This document shows, piece by piece, positions 48,933 to 57,774 of a DNA stretch of 64,000 bases; the first letter of the stretch is position 1, and the number at the start of each line of letters is the position of its first letter. Source of the stretch: Couchioplanes azureus (GTDB taxonomy: Bacteria; Actinomycetota; Actinomycetes; Mycobacteriales; Micromonosporaceae). The stretch is taken from contig NZ_BMQY01000006.1 in assembly GCF_014648355.1 (NCBI RefSeq), forward strand, positions 384,905 to 448,904. The letters run 5' to 3'. The position numbers and the translations under genes are program-made. The notes under the pieces were generated by a model. The model did not search any database, had not been told where the DNA came from, and saw only the letters and a program-made list of their open reading frames with translations.

Positions 48933-50576
48933 ATGCAGCTCTCCCCCTCGGCCCACACCGACACCTTCGCCCGCGACCACCTGCCGCCGTCCGACCAGTG
49001 GCCGCACCTGGAGTTCACCACCGACCTGCTGCGGTTCCCGGACCGCCTCAACGCGGCCGCGGAGCTCGTCGACGTCGCGGTCGCCACGTTCGGCCCCGAC
49101 CGGCCGGCGATCCGCACCGACTCGGGCGAGACGTGGAGCTACGGCGAGCTCCAGCGGCGCGCCGACCAGGTCGCCCAGGTGCTGGTCGAGGACCTCGGCC
49201 TCGAACCCGGCAACCGGGTGCTGCTCCGCTCGCCCAACAATCCGTGGTTGGTGGCCTGCTGGCTCGGGGTGCTGAAGGCCGGGGGCATCGCGGTCACCAC
49301 CATGGCGGCCCTGCGCGCCCGGGACCTCGCTCCCGTCGTCGCCAAGGCGCGGCCGACGATCGCGCTGGTGGACCACCGGTTCACCGCGGAGGTCGAGGCC
49401 GTCCGCGAGGCCGGCGCGCTCGACCTCGCGGTGGTGGCGTTCGGCGGCCCCGGCGACGGCGACCTGACCGCCCTCTGCGCCGGGAAGCCGGGCGGGTTCA
49501 CCGCCGTGGCGACCGCCGCCGACGACGTCGCCCTCTTCGGGCCCACCTCGGGCAGCACCGGCACCCCCAAGATCACCACTCACTTCCACCGCGACCTGCT
49601 GGCCATCGACGCGACGTTCGGCCGTGAGGTCCTCAAGCTCGCCGCCGACGACGTCGTCACCTGTACGGCCCCGCTCGGGTTCACCTTCGGGCTCGGCATG
49701 CTCGTGGTCTTCCCCTTCCGGGCGGGCGCCTGCGTGTTCCTCGTGGAGAGCGCGACGCCGACGCAACTCGCGGACCTCGTCGCCGAGCACGGGGTCACGG
49801 CGCTGGCCACCGCGCCCACGGCGTACCGGCAGATCCTGAAGTCCGGCAAGATCGAGAAGCTCCGCGGCCTCCGCGTCGCGGTGAGCGCGGGCGAGCACAT
49901 CCCGCGCAGCGTCCGCGAGGAGACCGAGGCCGCCATCGGTCTGCGGATCATCGACGGCATCGGCGCCACCGAGCTGCTGCACATCTTCATCTCCGCGGCC
50001 GGCGACGACATCCGTCCCGGCGCGACCGGCAAGGCGGTGCCCGGCTTCCGGGCGACCATCCTCGGACCGCAGGGCGAGGAGCTGCCTCCCGGCGTCGAGG
50101 GCAGGCTGGCCGTCATCGGCCCGGTCGGCTGCCGCTACCTGGACGACGAGCGCCAGGCCGGCTACGTCGTCGACGGCTGGAACGTCACCGGCGACACCTT
50201 CTACCGCGACGAGGACGGCTACTTCTTCTACTGCTCGCGGACCGACGACATGATCGTCTCCTCGGGCTACAACATCGGCGGTCCGGAGGTCGAGGCGGCC
50301 GTCAACACCCATCCGGACGTGGCGGAGTCCGCGGTCGTCGCCAAGCCCGACGCCGACCGGGGCTCCATCGTGTGCGCCTTCGTGGTGCTGGTCGACGGCG
50401 TCGAGGGCGACGCGGCGAAGGCCAGGGAGATCCAGGACTACGTCAAGCAGCAGTTGGCGCCGTACAAGTACCCCCGCGAGGTCCGCTTCTGCTCGTCGCT
50501 CCCGCGCAATCCCAGCGGCAAGTTGCAGCGCTACGTACTCCGGCAGCGCGTCGAACGAGAGCAGGAACCCGCGTGA
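48933..50576 (+). CDS. 2-Aminobenzoate/benzoate-type CoA ligase
   Basis: 547 residues from ATG 48933, with GGAAGGG upstream. Acyl-adenylate motifs: the P-loop FGPTSGSTGTPKITTHFH, DGIGATELLHIFISA, VDGWNVTGDTFYRDEDGYF and the C-terminal PRNPSGKLQRYVLRQ with the catalytic Lys. FTFGLGMLVVFPFRAG and the DGIGATE motif are typical of the benzoate/2-aminobenzoate ligase branch. It makes an aryl-CoA from the acid, ATP and CoA. Its stop overlaps the start of the aminobenzoyl-CoA monooxygenase gene, which strongly suggests 2-aminobenzoate as substrate. Confidence 0.88.
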   Translation: MQLSPSAHTDTFARDHLPPSDQWPHLEFTTDLLRFPDRLNAAAELVDVAVATFGPDRPAIRTDSGETWSYGELQRRADQVAQVLVEDLGLEPGNRVLLRSPNNPWLVACWLGVLKAGGIAVTTMAALRARDLAPVVAKARPTIALVDHRFTAEVEAVREAGALDLAVVAFGGPGDGDLTALCAGKPGGFTAVATAADDVALFGPTSGSTGTPKITTHFHRDLLAIDATFGREVLKLAADDVVTCTAPLGFTFGLGMLVVFPFRAGACVFLVESATPTQLADLVAEHGVTALATAPTAYRQILKSGKIEKLRGLRVAVSAGEHIPRSVREETEAAIGLRIIDGIGATELLHIFISAAGDDIRPGATGKAVPGFRATILGPQGEELPPGVEGRLAVIGPVGCRYLDDERQAGYVVDGWNVTGDTFYRDEDGYFFYCSRTDDMIVSSGYNIGGPEVEAAVNTHPDVAESAVVAKPDADRGSIVCAFVVLVDGVEGDAAKAREIQDYVKQQLAPYKYPREVRFCSSLPRNPSGKLQRYVLRQRVEREQEPA

Positions 50577-52930
50577 GAATCGCCATCGCCGGGGGCGGCC
50601 CCGGAGGCCTCTACTTCGCCGCCCTGATGAAGCAGCTGGACCCGGGCCACGAGATCACCGTCTGGGAACGCAACGCCCCGGACGACACCTTCGGCTTCGG
50701 CGTCGTCTTCTCCGACGAGACGCTGGGCGGCATCGAGAACGCCGACACGGTCATCCACGACGAGATGGCCCGCCGCTTCGCCCGCTGGACCGACATCGAC
50801 ATCGACGTCGACGGTCACCGCTTCACGGTCGGCGGGCAGGGCTTCGCCGCGATGAGCCGCAAGGAGCTGCTGCACCTGCTCCAGCGGCGCGCCGCGGACC
50901 TCGGCGTGACGGTCCACTACGAGACCGAGGCCCCCGACGCCGACGAGCTGCGCACCTCCTTCGACCTGGTGGTGGCCGCCGACGGGGTCAACTCGAGGAT
51001 CCGGACCAAGTACGCGGACACCTTCGGGCCGGCCCTCGACCACCGGGCGAACAAGTACATCTGGCTCGGCACCGACCTGGTCTTCGAGGCGTTCCAGTTC
51101 TTCGTCAAGCAGACGGAGTGGGGCACCATGCAGATCCACGGCTACCCGTACTCGGCGAGCGGATCGACCTTCATCGTCGAGATGCACGAGGACGTCTGGC
51201 GCCGCGCCGGGTTCGACGCGACCGAGGGCACGCCGCTAGCGCCCGGCGCCTCCGACGAGCACGCCGTCGAGAAGATCAAGGCGATCTTCGCCGGCGAGCT
51301 CGCCGGCCACGAGGTGCTCACCAACAATTCCAAGTGGCTGAGCTTCACGACCGTACGCAACCGGCGCTGGCACGACCGCAACGTCGTCCTGCTCGGGGAC
51401 GCCGCGCACACCGCGCACTTCTCCATCGGCTCCGGCACGAAGCTGGCCATGGAGGACGCCCTCGCCCTGGCGGCGTGCCTGCACGAGCGGCCGTCGCTCC
51501 CCGACGCGCTCGAGGCGTACGAGACCGAGCGCAAGCCGGTGGTGGAGTCGACGCAGCGCGCGGCGCAGGCCTCGCTGGAATGGTTCGAGAACATCGGCAT
51601 GTACGCCGGCCAGGAGCCCGCCCAGTTCTGCTTCAACCTGCTGACCCGTTCCCGGCGCATCACCTTCGACAACCTCAAGGAGCGCGACCCGGAGTTCGCC
51701 CGCCGCATCGAGTCGGCGTTCGCCGAGGCGGCGGGGACGGGCGAGGCCGTGCCCGCCATGTTCCAGCCGGTCGACATCGGGCCGCTGCGCCTGAAGAACC
51801 GGGTCGTCGTGTCGCCGATGGACATGTACTCGGCGACCGACGGCGTACCCGACGACTTCCACCTGGTGCACCTGGGCTCCAAGGCGCTCGGCGGCGCGGG
51901 GCTCGTCATGACCGAGATGGTCTGCGTCTCCCCGGAGGGCAGGATCACCCCCGGCTGCACCGGTCTGTGGAACGACGAGCAGCGCGACGCGTACCGGCGG
52001 GTGACCGACTTCGTGCACGCGCGGACCACCGGGAAGATCGGCGTCCAGCTCGGCCATTCCGGACGCAAGGGCTCCACCCGGCTCATGTGGGAGGGCATGG
52101 ACCAGCCGCTCGCCGAGGACAACTGGGAGGTCATCGGGCCGTCGCCGGTGCCGTACGGTCAGAACTGCCACCTGCCCCGCGAGGCCGACCGCGCCGACCT
52201 CGACAAGGTCGTGGCCGACTTCGCCGCCGCCGCCCGCCGCGCCGTCGCCGCGGGCTTCGATCTGGTCGAGGTCCACGCCGCGCACGGCTACCTCCTGTCC
52301 TCCTTCCTCTCGCCGGTGGCCAACAAGCGCACCGACGAGTACGGCGGCACGCTCGCCAACCGCCTGCGTTTTCCCCTGGAGGTCTTCGACGCCGTCCGCG
52401 CGGCCGTGCCCGGCCGGATCCCGGTGACGGTCCGCATCTCGGCCACCGACTGGGTGCCCGACGGCAACACCGAGCACGACGCCGTCGAGATCGCCCGAGC
52501 CTTCGCCGAGCACGGCGCGGCGGCCATCGACGTCTCGTCCGGGCAGGTCACCGAGGAGGAGCAGCCGGCGTACGGCCGTTCCTACCAGACCCCGTTCGCC
52601 GACCGGATCCGCCAGCTCGCGGCCGGGCCGGCGGGCGCCAAGGTCATCGCCGTGGGCGCCATCTCGTCCTACGACGACGTCAACTCCATCCTGCTGGCGG
52701 GCCGGGCCGACCTGTGCGCCCTGGGCCGCACCCACCTCTACGACCCGCAGTGGACGCTGCACGCCGCCGCGGAGCAGAACTACCGGGGCGAGGGCGCCGA
52801 CTGGCCGATCCAGTTCCGGGCCGGCAGCCGCAAGCCGCCGACGTCCCGCACCGACAAGATCCCGCCGCGGCTGGCGCTGCTCCGGCAGCAGGCCGGCCCG
52901 CAGGTCCATCTGCGCTGGACCCCGCGGTGA
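50573..52930 (+). CDS. 2-Aminobenzoyl-CoA monooxygenase/reductase (FAD hydroxylase fused to old yellow enzyme)
   Basis: 785 residues from GTG 50573. Residues 1-390 are a flavin monooxygenase: RIAIAGGGPGGLYFAALMKQ, LVVAADGVNSRIRTKYAD and VVLLGDAAHTAHFSIGSGTK. Residues 395-785 are an old-yellow-enzyme barrel: FQPVDIGPLRLKNRVVVSPM, GKIGVQLGHSGRKGS, DLVEVHAAHGYLLSSFLSPV and NKRTDEYGGTLANRLRFPLE. This fusion is the signature of anthraniloyl-CoA monooxygenase (ACMR), which hydroxylates and then reduces the ring without cleavage by a dioxygenase; salicylyl-CoA 5-hydroxylase shares the architecture. Together with the adjacent ligase it defines a CoA-dependent hybrid route. Confidence 0.92.
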   Translation: MRIAIAGGGPGGLYFAALMKQLDPGHEITVWERNAPDDTFGFGVVFSDETLGGIENADTVIHDEMARRFARWTDIDIDVDGHRFTVGGQGFAAMSRKELLHLLQRRAADLGVTVHYETEAPDADELRTSFDLVVAADGVNSRIRTKYADTFGPALDHRANKYIWLGTDLVFEAFQFFVKQTEWGTMQIHGYPYSASGSTFIVEMHEDVWRRAGFDATEGTPLAPGASDEHAVEKIKAIFAGELAGHEVLTNNSKWLSFTTVRNRRWHDRNVVLLGDAAHTAHFSIGSGTKLAMEDALALAACLHERPSLPDALEAYETERKPVVESTQRAAQASLEWFENIGMYAGQEPAQFCFNLLTRSRRITFDNLKERDPEFARRIESAFAEAAGTGEAVPAMFQPVDIGPLRLKNRVVVSPMDMYSATDGVPDDFHLVHLGSKALGGAGLVMTEMVCVSPEGRITPGCTGLWNDEQRDAYRRVTDFVHARTTGKIGVQLGHSGRKGSTRLMWEGMDQPLAEDNWEVIGPSPVPYGQNCHLPREADRADLDKVVADFAAAARRAVAAGFDLVEVHAAHGYLLSSFLSPVANKRTDEYGGTLANRLRFPLEVFDAVRAAVPGRIPVTVRISATDWVPDGNTEHDAVEIARAFAEHGAAAIDVSSGQVTEEEQPAYGRSYQTPFADRIRQLAAGPAGAKVIAVGAISSYDDVNSILLAGRADLCALGRTHLYDPQWTLHAAAEQNYRGEGADWPIQFRAGSRKPPTSRTDKIPPRLALLRQQAGPQVHLRWTPR

Positions 52931-53370
52931 CCGACGCCTACGTCGCGCGCGGGGTGCACCGCACCCGGGTGGGCTGGATCGACACCGACGCCGCGGGCAT
53001 CTATCACAACTCCGCGGTCACCCGGTATGTGGAGGCCGCGGAGGCCGAGCTCATGCGGGCGCACGGGCTTCCCGGCTACTTCCCCCGGGCCCCGCGGGTG
53101 CGCTACGAGGTCGAGTTCGAGGCCGCCCTGCGCTTCGACCAGGAGGTCACGGCGATCGTCGAGATCGCCCGGATCGGCACCGCGTCGATGACGTTCACCT
53201 TCGAGATCTGGCGCGAGGAGCTCCCGGGCCGCCCGCGCGCCCGGGCCGCGTCCGGACGCTACGTGACGGTACACATCGACGGCGGCCACGACGAGGACAC
53301 GGGCGCGCGCAGCGCACCGTGGCCGGAGGAGTGGGTGGCCGCCCTCCGGCAACCGCCCGCACAGCTCTGA
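52927..53370 (+). CDS. 4HBT-type acyl-CoA thioesterase
   Basis: 147 residues from GTG 52927, overlapping the preceding stop. The single hotdog domain has VGWIDTDAAGIYHNSAVTRY with the catalytic Asp seen in 4-hydroxybenzoyl-CoA thioesterases and YbgC. RVRYEVEFEAALRFDQEV and SMTFTFEIWREELPG complete it. Last gene of the cassette. Two thioesterases of different folds in one operon suggests release of CoA at two stages, or recycling of CoA trapped in side products. Confidence 0.9.
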   Translation: MTDAYVARGVHRTRVGWIDTDAAGIYHNSAVTRYVEAAEAELMRAHGLPGYFPRAPRVRYEVEFEAALRFDQEVTAIVEIARIGTASMTFTFEIWREELPGRPRARAASGRYVTVHIDGGHDEDTGARSAPWPEEWVAALRQPPAQL

Positions 53371-53489
53371 GCGAAGCCAGGGGAGTCATATAGCCGACGG
53401 TACATGCGTGGTGACGGATCTCGATGTTTCGATCTGTCGTGCACGCGATCCGGAACGGCCGGATCGCCTCAGCGCGAGGAACCACATTG

Positions 53490-55094
53490 GTGCAAACCCT
53501 GACCAAGCGCGTCGCGTCCGTCGCCGCCACCGCCCTCGCGGCGGTCGGCGTCACGCTGACCGTCGCGTCGGCACCGGCGGCCGCCACGCCGGTACGCAAC
53601 AACACCCCCTGGTCGGTGCTGCTCTGCAAGTCCAGCGACAGGCCGGCCGAACCCAAGCCCCCGTCCTTCTTCGCCAACTTCCTCACCCAGGCCGGCGCGG
53701 GCACCGGCGGCGCCGCCGACTACTTCGCCGACCAGTCCGGCGGCCGGGTCTCGCTGGCCGGTTCGGTCGTGCGCGGATGGTTCACCGAGCGGTTCACGTT
53801 CGAGGAGAACAAGAACACCGACCGGGGTACGCGCATCCAGCGGTGCGTCGACGCGGCGGCCGCGGGCGGCTACACCGTACCGGCGAGCCACCGGGTCGTC
53901 GCGATCCTCAACGACGGCACCGACTCCGGTGCCGCGGGCGGCCGGGTCCTGCTCGACCAGAACGCCTGGAACCTCGGCTTCGCCGCCCACGAGATGCTGC
54001 ACGGGTACAACCTGGGCCACTCGTTCTCCAACGACACCACGTACCAGAACGCGCCGTGGTCCCAGCCGGGCGAGTACGACGACCCGTGGGACGAGATGAG
54101 CGCGATGCACATCTACGGCACCGCCGGTACGTACGGCACCAACCCGGTCGGCCTCAACGCCTACCACCGCGACGAGCTCGGCTGGCTGGCGAAGAACCGG
54201 GTCCTCACGATGGGCGCCGACGGGGTCGGCACGCGTACCGTCACCCTGGCGCCGCTGGAGCGGCCCCAGGCGGCCGGCCCGCTGCTGGTGCGGATCCCCT
54301 ACAACCCCGGCGACCTGTTCGCCGGGTACACCGTGGAGTTCCGCCGCAAGACCGGCTGGAGCGCCGGCATCCCCGGCGACACGGTACTCATCCACGAGGT
54401 GCGCAACGGAACCCCGTACCTGCTGCGCACCGGCCCCGGCGGCACACCCGTGCAGTCGCTCGACGCCAACGGCGTACGGATCAGGATCGACGGCGTCGCC
54501 GGCGACGCCGCCACCGTCACCATCAGCACGGACATCGTCAACCGCTGCCTGCAGGGGTACGTCTGGCGCGAGGCGCGCCCCGGTGACCAGGTCTGCGTGA
54601 CCGGTGCGACGCGGGCCCAGGTGGCGGCGGACAACGCCGCGGCCCCCTCCCGATGGGTCAACGGCCCGTTCGGCCCGCACACCTGCATCCAGGGCTACGT
54701 GTGGCGCGAAGCCTTCGCCGGCGACGACGTCTGCGTGACCGGCGCCCAGCGCACCCAGGCCGCCGCCGACAACGCCGCCGCGGCGAGCCGCCGCAACCCG
54801 GCCCGCCTGGTCTACGGACCCAACGCCTGCGCCGGCGGCTACGTCTGGCGCGACGCCGACCTGGCCGACTACGTCTGCGTGACCGGTGCGACGCGCGCCC
54901 AGGTGGCGGCGGACAACGCCGCGGCCCCCTCCCGATGGGTCAACGGCCCGTTCGGCCCGCACACCTGCATCCAGGGCTACGTGTGGCGCGAAGCCTTCCT
55001 CGGCGACGACGTCTGCGTGACCGGCGCCCAGCGCACCCAGGCCGCCGCCGACAACGCCGCGGCCGCGTCCCGGGTGGCCCGCCCGGCCGGCTGA
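53490..55094 (+). CDS. Secreted zinc metalloprotease with C-terminal GYVWR repeats
   Basis: 534 residues; GTG 53490 with GAGGA about ten bases ahead gives a Sec signal (TKRVASVAATALAAVGVTLT, then ASAPAAATP). An upstream ATG at 53424 adds 22 unlikely residues. Zinc site HEMLHGYNLGHS (HExxHxxxxxH, residues 167-177) and a Met-turn-like DEMSAMHIYG are metzincin or M6-like features. From about residue 350 the tail has four units of about 47 residues containing QGYVWREA, GDDVCVTGA and AADNAAA, each with two Cys. These repeats are frequent in Actinoplanes-type secreted proteins. The protease target is unknown. Confidence 0.85.
   Translation: MQTLTKRVASVAATALAAVGVTLTVASAPAAATPVRNNTPWSVLLCKSSDRPAEPKPPSFFANFLTQAGAGTGGAADYFADQSGGRVSLAGSVVRGWFTERFTFEENKNTDRGTRIQRCVDAAAAGGYTVPASHRVVAILNDGTDSGAAGGRVLLDQNAWNLGFAAHEMLHGYNLGHSFSNDTTYQNAPWSQPGEYDDPWDEMSAMHIYGTAGTYGTNPVGLNAYHRDELGWLAKNRVLTMGADGVGTRTVTLAPLERPQAAGPLLVRIPYNPGDLFAGYTVEFRRKTGWSAGIPGDTVLIHEVRNGTPYLLRTGPGGTPVQSLDANGVRIRIDGVAGDAATVTISTDIVNRCLQGYVWREARPGDQVCVTGATRAQVAADNAAAPSRWVNGPFGPHTCIQGYVWREAFAGDDVCVTGAQRTQAAADNAAAASRRNPARLVYGPNACAGGYVWRDADLADYVCVTGATRAQVAADNAAAPSRWVNGPFGPHTCIQGYVWREAFLGDDVCVTGAQRTQAAADNAAAASRVARPAG
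54593..54997 (+). repeat. 282-bp-spaced near-identical duplication in the protease tail
   Basis: A 125-bp block beginning TCTGCGTGACCGGTGCGACG at 54593-54717 recurs at 54873-54997 with one or two differences, offset 282 bp (94 codons, two protein repeats). Such identity at DNA level points to recent duplication or gene conversion. Confidence 0.85.
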
Positions 55095-55114
55095 CCTGCG
55101 ACCCGTACGGAGAA

Positions 55115-55148
55115 ATGGCCGTCCCGCCGGATCCGGTGGGACGGCCAT
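55115..55148 (+). terminator. Strong hairpin after the metalloprotease gene
   Basis: ATGGCCGTCCC (55115-55125) pairs exactly with GGGACGGCCAT (55138-55148); the loop CGCCGGATCCGG can fold further. It lies 20 bp after the stop codon. No T-run follows, as is usual for actinomycete terminators. Confidence 0.7.
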
Positions 55149-55195
55149 CGCGCGCCTGACGATGAGTTTCGGGGGCACCCGGGGTCCCTATCCAC

Positions 55196-55555
55196 ATGGC
55201 CGTCCCCACGATTTCCCTGGTCCTCGCCGCGACGATCACGCGCGCCGAGCTCCCCGCCCTGCGCGCCGCGCTCGCCGAGCGGCTGCGCGGTCCGGACGCC
55301 GGCGTCGTGGTCTGCGACGTCGCCGCGGTGACCCGGCCTGACGTGGTGACGGTCGAGGCGCTGCTGCTGGCCTGCCTCACCGCGCGGCGGCACGGCCGGC
55401 GGACGGTCGTCACCGGCGCCCGCCCCGAGCTGCTCCGGCTCATCGGCCTGCTCGGCCTCTCCGACGTGTTACTCCAGGTGGGCGGGCAGGCCGAAGTGCG
55501 GGAACAGGCGGGCCGTGTCGAGGAAGTTGTTGACCGCCGCGATCCGCCCGGCTGA
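55196..55555 (+). CDS. Small STAS-domain protein (119 aa)
   Basis: ATG 55196, without a clear ribosome site. STAS core: AVPTISLVLAATITRAELPA, VVVCDVAAVTRPDVVTVEAL and RLIGLLGLSDVL. The signalling loop reads VTRPDVVTVE, so the usual Asp-Ser acceptor is absent and a Thr is nearby. The last 29 codons (QAEVREQAGRVEEVVD) run antisense through the end of the ECF sigma gene at 55469. I recall similar QAE-REQ-GVEEE tails on other actinobacterial STAS proteins, which would mean the overlap is conserved. Confidence 0.72.
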   Translation: MAVPTISLVLAATITRAELPALRAALAERLRGPDAGVVVCDVAAVTRPDVVTVEALLLACLTARRHGRRTVVTGARPELLRLIGLLGLSDVLLQVGGQAEVREQAGRVEEVVDRRDPPG

Positions 55556-56422
55556 GATCTCCAGGACGATCAGCGCCCACGGATCGTGGCCGCCGCCGGG
55601 GCGGGGCCGGTACTGCCCGAAGGCCGGCAGGCCGCTGGCCGCCACCGGCACCAGGCGGGAGCCGCGGCAGCCGTTGCCCGTGCCGGACATCCAGGCGGCG
55701 ATGTCGTCGTGGCCGCGCAGCCACAGCGGCAGCGGCGGCATCGACAGCGTCGCGTCCTCGTGCAGCAGCGCGGTGAGCGCCTGCAGGTCGTACGTCTCGA
55801 AGGCCGCCACGTATCGGCTGAGCAACGCCCGCTGCTCGTCGTCCAGCGGCCGCTGGACGTCCCCGCCGGTGTCGGCGGCCGACATCGTGGCGCGGGCCCG
55901 CTGGAGCGCACTGTTGACGCTGGCGACCGAGGTGTCGAGCAGATCGGCCACCTCCTGCGCCGACCACGCCAGGACCTCACGCAGGATCAGCACGGCCCGC
56001 TGCCGCGGCGGCAGATGCTGCAGCGCGGCGACGAACGCCAGCCGGATCGACTCGCGGACGGTGACGACCTCCGCCGGATCCGCGCGCTCGGGCAGCACCC
56101 GGGCGTCCGGCACCGGGCCGACCCAGATCTCGTCGGGTCGCGGCTCGCCCGCGCCGGTCGCCCGCCCGGACCCGGCCGGGCCCAGATCCATCGGCCGGAC
56201 CCGCCGCTGGGCGCTGTCCAGCATGGTCAGGCAGACGTTCGTCGCGATCCGGTAGAGCCAGGACCGCAGCGCGGAACGCCCCTCGAAGCCGTCGAGGCCG
56301 CGCCAGGCCCGCACCAGGGCATCCTGGACGGCGTCCTCGGCCTCGAAGGCGGACCCGAGCATGCGATAGCAGTACGCCGTCAGCTCCGGCCGGTACGCCT
56401 CGAGCCGCGCCACATCATCCAC
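55469..56422 (-). CDS. ECF sigma factor with C-terminal SnoaL-like domain (SigG/SigJ type)
   Basis: 317 residues from GTG 56422. Region 2: RPELTAYCYRMLGSAFEAED, ALVRAWRGLDGFEGRSALRS, WLYRIATNVCLTMLD. Region 4: LQHLPPRQRAVLILREVLAW, then SAQEVADLLDTSVASVNSAL. Residues 195-317 are a SnoaL/NTF2-like pocket: LLSRYVAAFETYDLQALTAL, MPPLPLWLRGHDDIAAWMSG, FGQYRPRPGGG. Factors with this tail lack a classical anti-sigma and are thought to be regulated by the tail domain itself. Its last 87 bp overlap the STAS gene on the other strand. It is divergent from the alpha/beta hydrolase at 56514, a candidate target. Confidence 0.9.
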   Translation of the reverse strand: MDDVARLEAYRPELTAYCYRMLGSAFEAEDAVQDALVRAWRGLDGFEGRSALRSWLYRIATNVCLTMLDSAQRRVRPMDLGPAGSGRATGAGEPRPDEIWVGPVPDARVLPERADPAEVVTVRESIRLAFVAALQHLPPRQRAVLILREVLAWSAQEVADLLDTSVASVNSALQRARATMSAADTGGDVQRPLDDEQRALLSRYVAAFETYDLQALTALLHEDATLSMPPLPLWLRGHDDIAAWMSGTGNGCRGSRLVPVAASGLPAFGQYRPRPGGGHDPWALIVLEISAGRIAAVNNFLDTARLFPHFGLPAHLE

Positions 56423-56513
56423 GGTCAGAAAAATAGCCGACCCGGCGATGAGTTCGGGGCACGAGCCCGGTCTACCCCTACGTCAGATCGCACCGAGCAC
56501 ACGAGGAGCCGAC

Positions 56514-57344
56514 ATGACCGCCACCCAGTGGACCGCCGACAGCGCCGGCACGGGCCAGTACGCGGACGTCAACGGAATCAACCTCTACTACGAGACGTAC
56601 GGGACCGGTCACCCGCTGGTCCTGCTGCACGGCGGCCTGGGCTCGGGCGAGATGTTCGGCCCGCTCGTCGGGACCTTCGCCGAGCACCACCGGGTCATCC
56701 TGGTCGACCTGCAGGGCCACGGCCGCACCGCCGACATCGACCGCCCGCTCGACATCCGGTCGATGGCCGACGACATCGCCGCCCTCATCGACCACCTGGG
56801 GTTGCAGCGGCCCGACGTGGTCGGCTACTCGCTCGGCGGCGGCGTGGCGCTCCTGCTCGGGATCCGCCACCCGGAGAAGGTGGGCCGCCTGGTCACCGCC
56901 TCGGCCGGCATCCGCCGCACCGCCACGTACCCGGAGATCCTCGAGCAGCAGGGCCAGGTCGGCGCCGCGGCCGCCGAGTTCATGAAGGACACCCCGATGT
57001 ACGAGCTCTACCAGCGGGTGGCTCCCCGGCCCGAGGACTTTCCCCGGCTGCTGGACAAGATCGGCGCGGCCATGGCGGAGGACTTCGACTTCACCGAGGA
57101 GGTGCGCGGCCTGCAGGTGCCGACCCTGGTGATGGGCGCCGACGCCGACCTGGTGCCGCCCAGCCACTTCGTGGAGATCTTCGAGCTGCTGGGCGGCGGC
57201 GCCCGCGACGGCGGCTGGACCGGCGAGGGCCGGCCCGAGGGTGGGCATGCCCTGGCGATCCTGCCGGGCCTCACGCACTACAACCTGTTCCTGTCGCCGC
57301 TGTTCGCCTCCACGGCCCTCGCCTTCCTCGACCAAAGTCACTAA
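56514..57344 (+). CDS. Alpha/beta hydrolase
   Basis: 276 residues; ATG 56514 with GAGGAG five bases ahead. GTGHPLVLLHGGLGSGEMFG supplies the oxyanion strand, DVVGYSLGGGVALLLG the nucleophile elbow (Ser in G-Y-S-L-G), LVMGADADLVPPSHF the acid and LTHYNLFLS the His region. Family members hydrolyse esters, haloalkanes or peroxy compounds, and the substrate is unknown. It is divergent from the ECF sigma gene by 91 bp, so that factor may control it. Confidence 0.9.
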   Translation: MTATQWTADSAGTGQYADVNGINLYYETYGTGHPLVLLHGGLGSGEMFGPLVGTFAEHHRVILVDLQGHGRTADIDRPLDIRSMADDIAALIDHLGLQRPDVVGYSLGGGVALLLGIRHPEKVGRLVTASAGIRRTATYPEILEQQGQVGAAAAEFMKDTPMYELYQRVAPRPEDFPRLLDKIGAAMAEDFDFTEEVRGLQVPTLVMGADADLVPPSHFVEIFELLGGGARDGGWTGEGRPEGGHALAILPGLTHYNLFLSPLFASTALAFLDQSH

Positions 57345-57400
57345 GAGTACGGCCTGAATGACGGATTGTCCGAAGAGTACGGAGCCGCCCACCATGGTCC

Positions 57401-57772
57401 ATGACCTTCATCGAATGGGGCGCGTTCTTCTTCGGCGTCGTCATCGGCTGGAACACCTACTTCATCAACCGCTACCGCGGCTCGGTCAAGCTGCTCGACC
57501 TGCTGTCCCTCGTCGGCGCGGTCGGTGGCGGCGCGATCCTGGCACTCTTCCCCGAACAGACCGCCCTGTTCGCGGCGTACGGGATCGGGCTCTTCGCCGG
57601 CTTCGCCACGTACTTCCTGCTGCTCGTGGTCTTCATCCTGACCCAGCGCAAGAACGGCTGGACCCTGGCGTACTTCCTGGACGGACGCCGGCCCGCCCTC
57701 GGCACCGACCAGGAGAGTGACGCCACCCATCCGATGCTGACCGAGCGCGGCGGCGTCCAGGGCGGACGCTGA
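57401..57772 (+). CDS. Small membrane protein (123 aa), partner of the CHAT protein
   Basis: ATG 57401. Three hydrophobic stretches: WGAFFFGVVIGWNTYFI (5-22), LLSLVGAVGGGAILALF (33-50) and LFAGFATYFLLLVVFIL (64-81). A charged 40-residue C-terminus (TQRKNGWTLAYFLDGRRPAL) follows, probably cytoplasmic. No family recognised. Only two bases separate it from the CHAT-domain gene, so the two are one unit. It may anchor or be cleaved by the protease. Confidence 0.72.
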   Translation: MTFIEWGAFFFGVVIGWNTYFINRYRGSVKLLDLLSLVGAVGGGAILALFPEQTALFAAYGIGLFAGFATYFLLLVVFILTQRKNGWTLAYFLDGRRPALGTDQESDATHPMLTERGGVQGGR

Positions 57773-57774
57773 CC

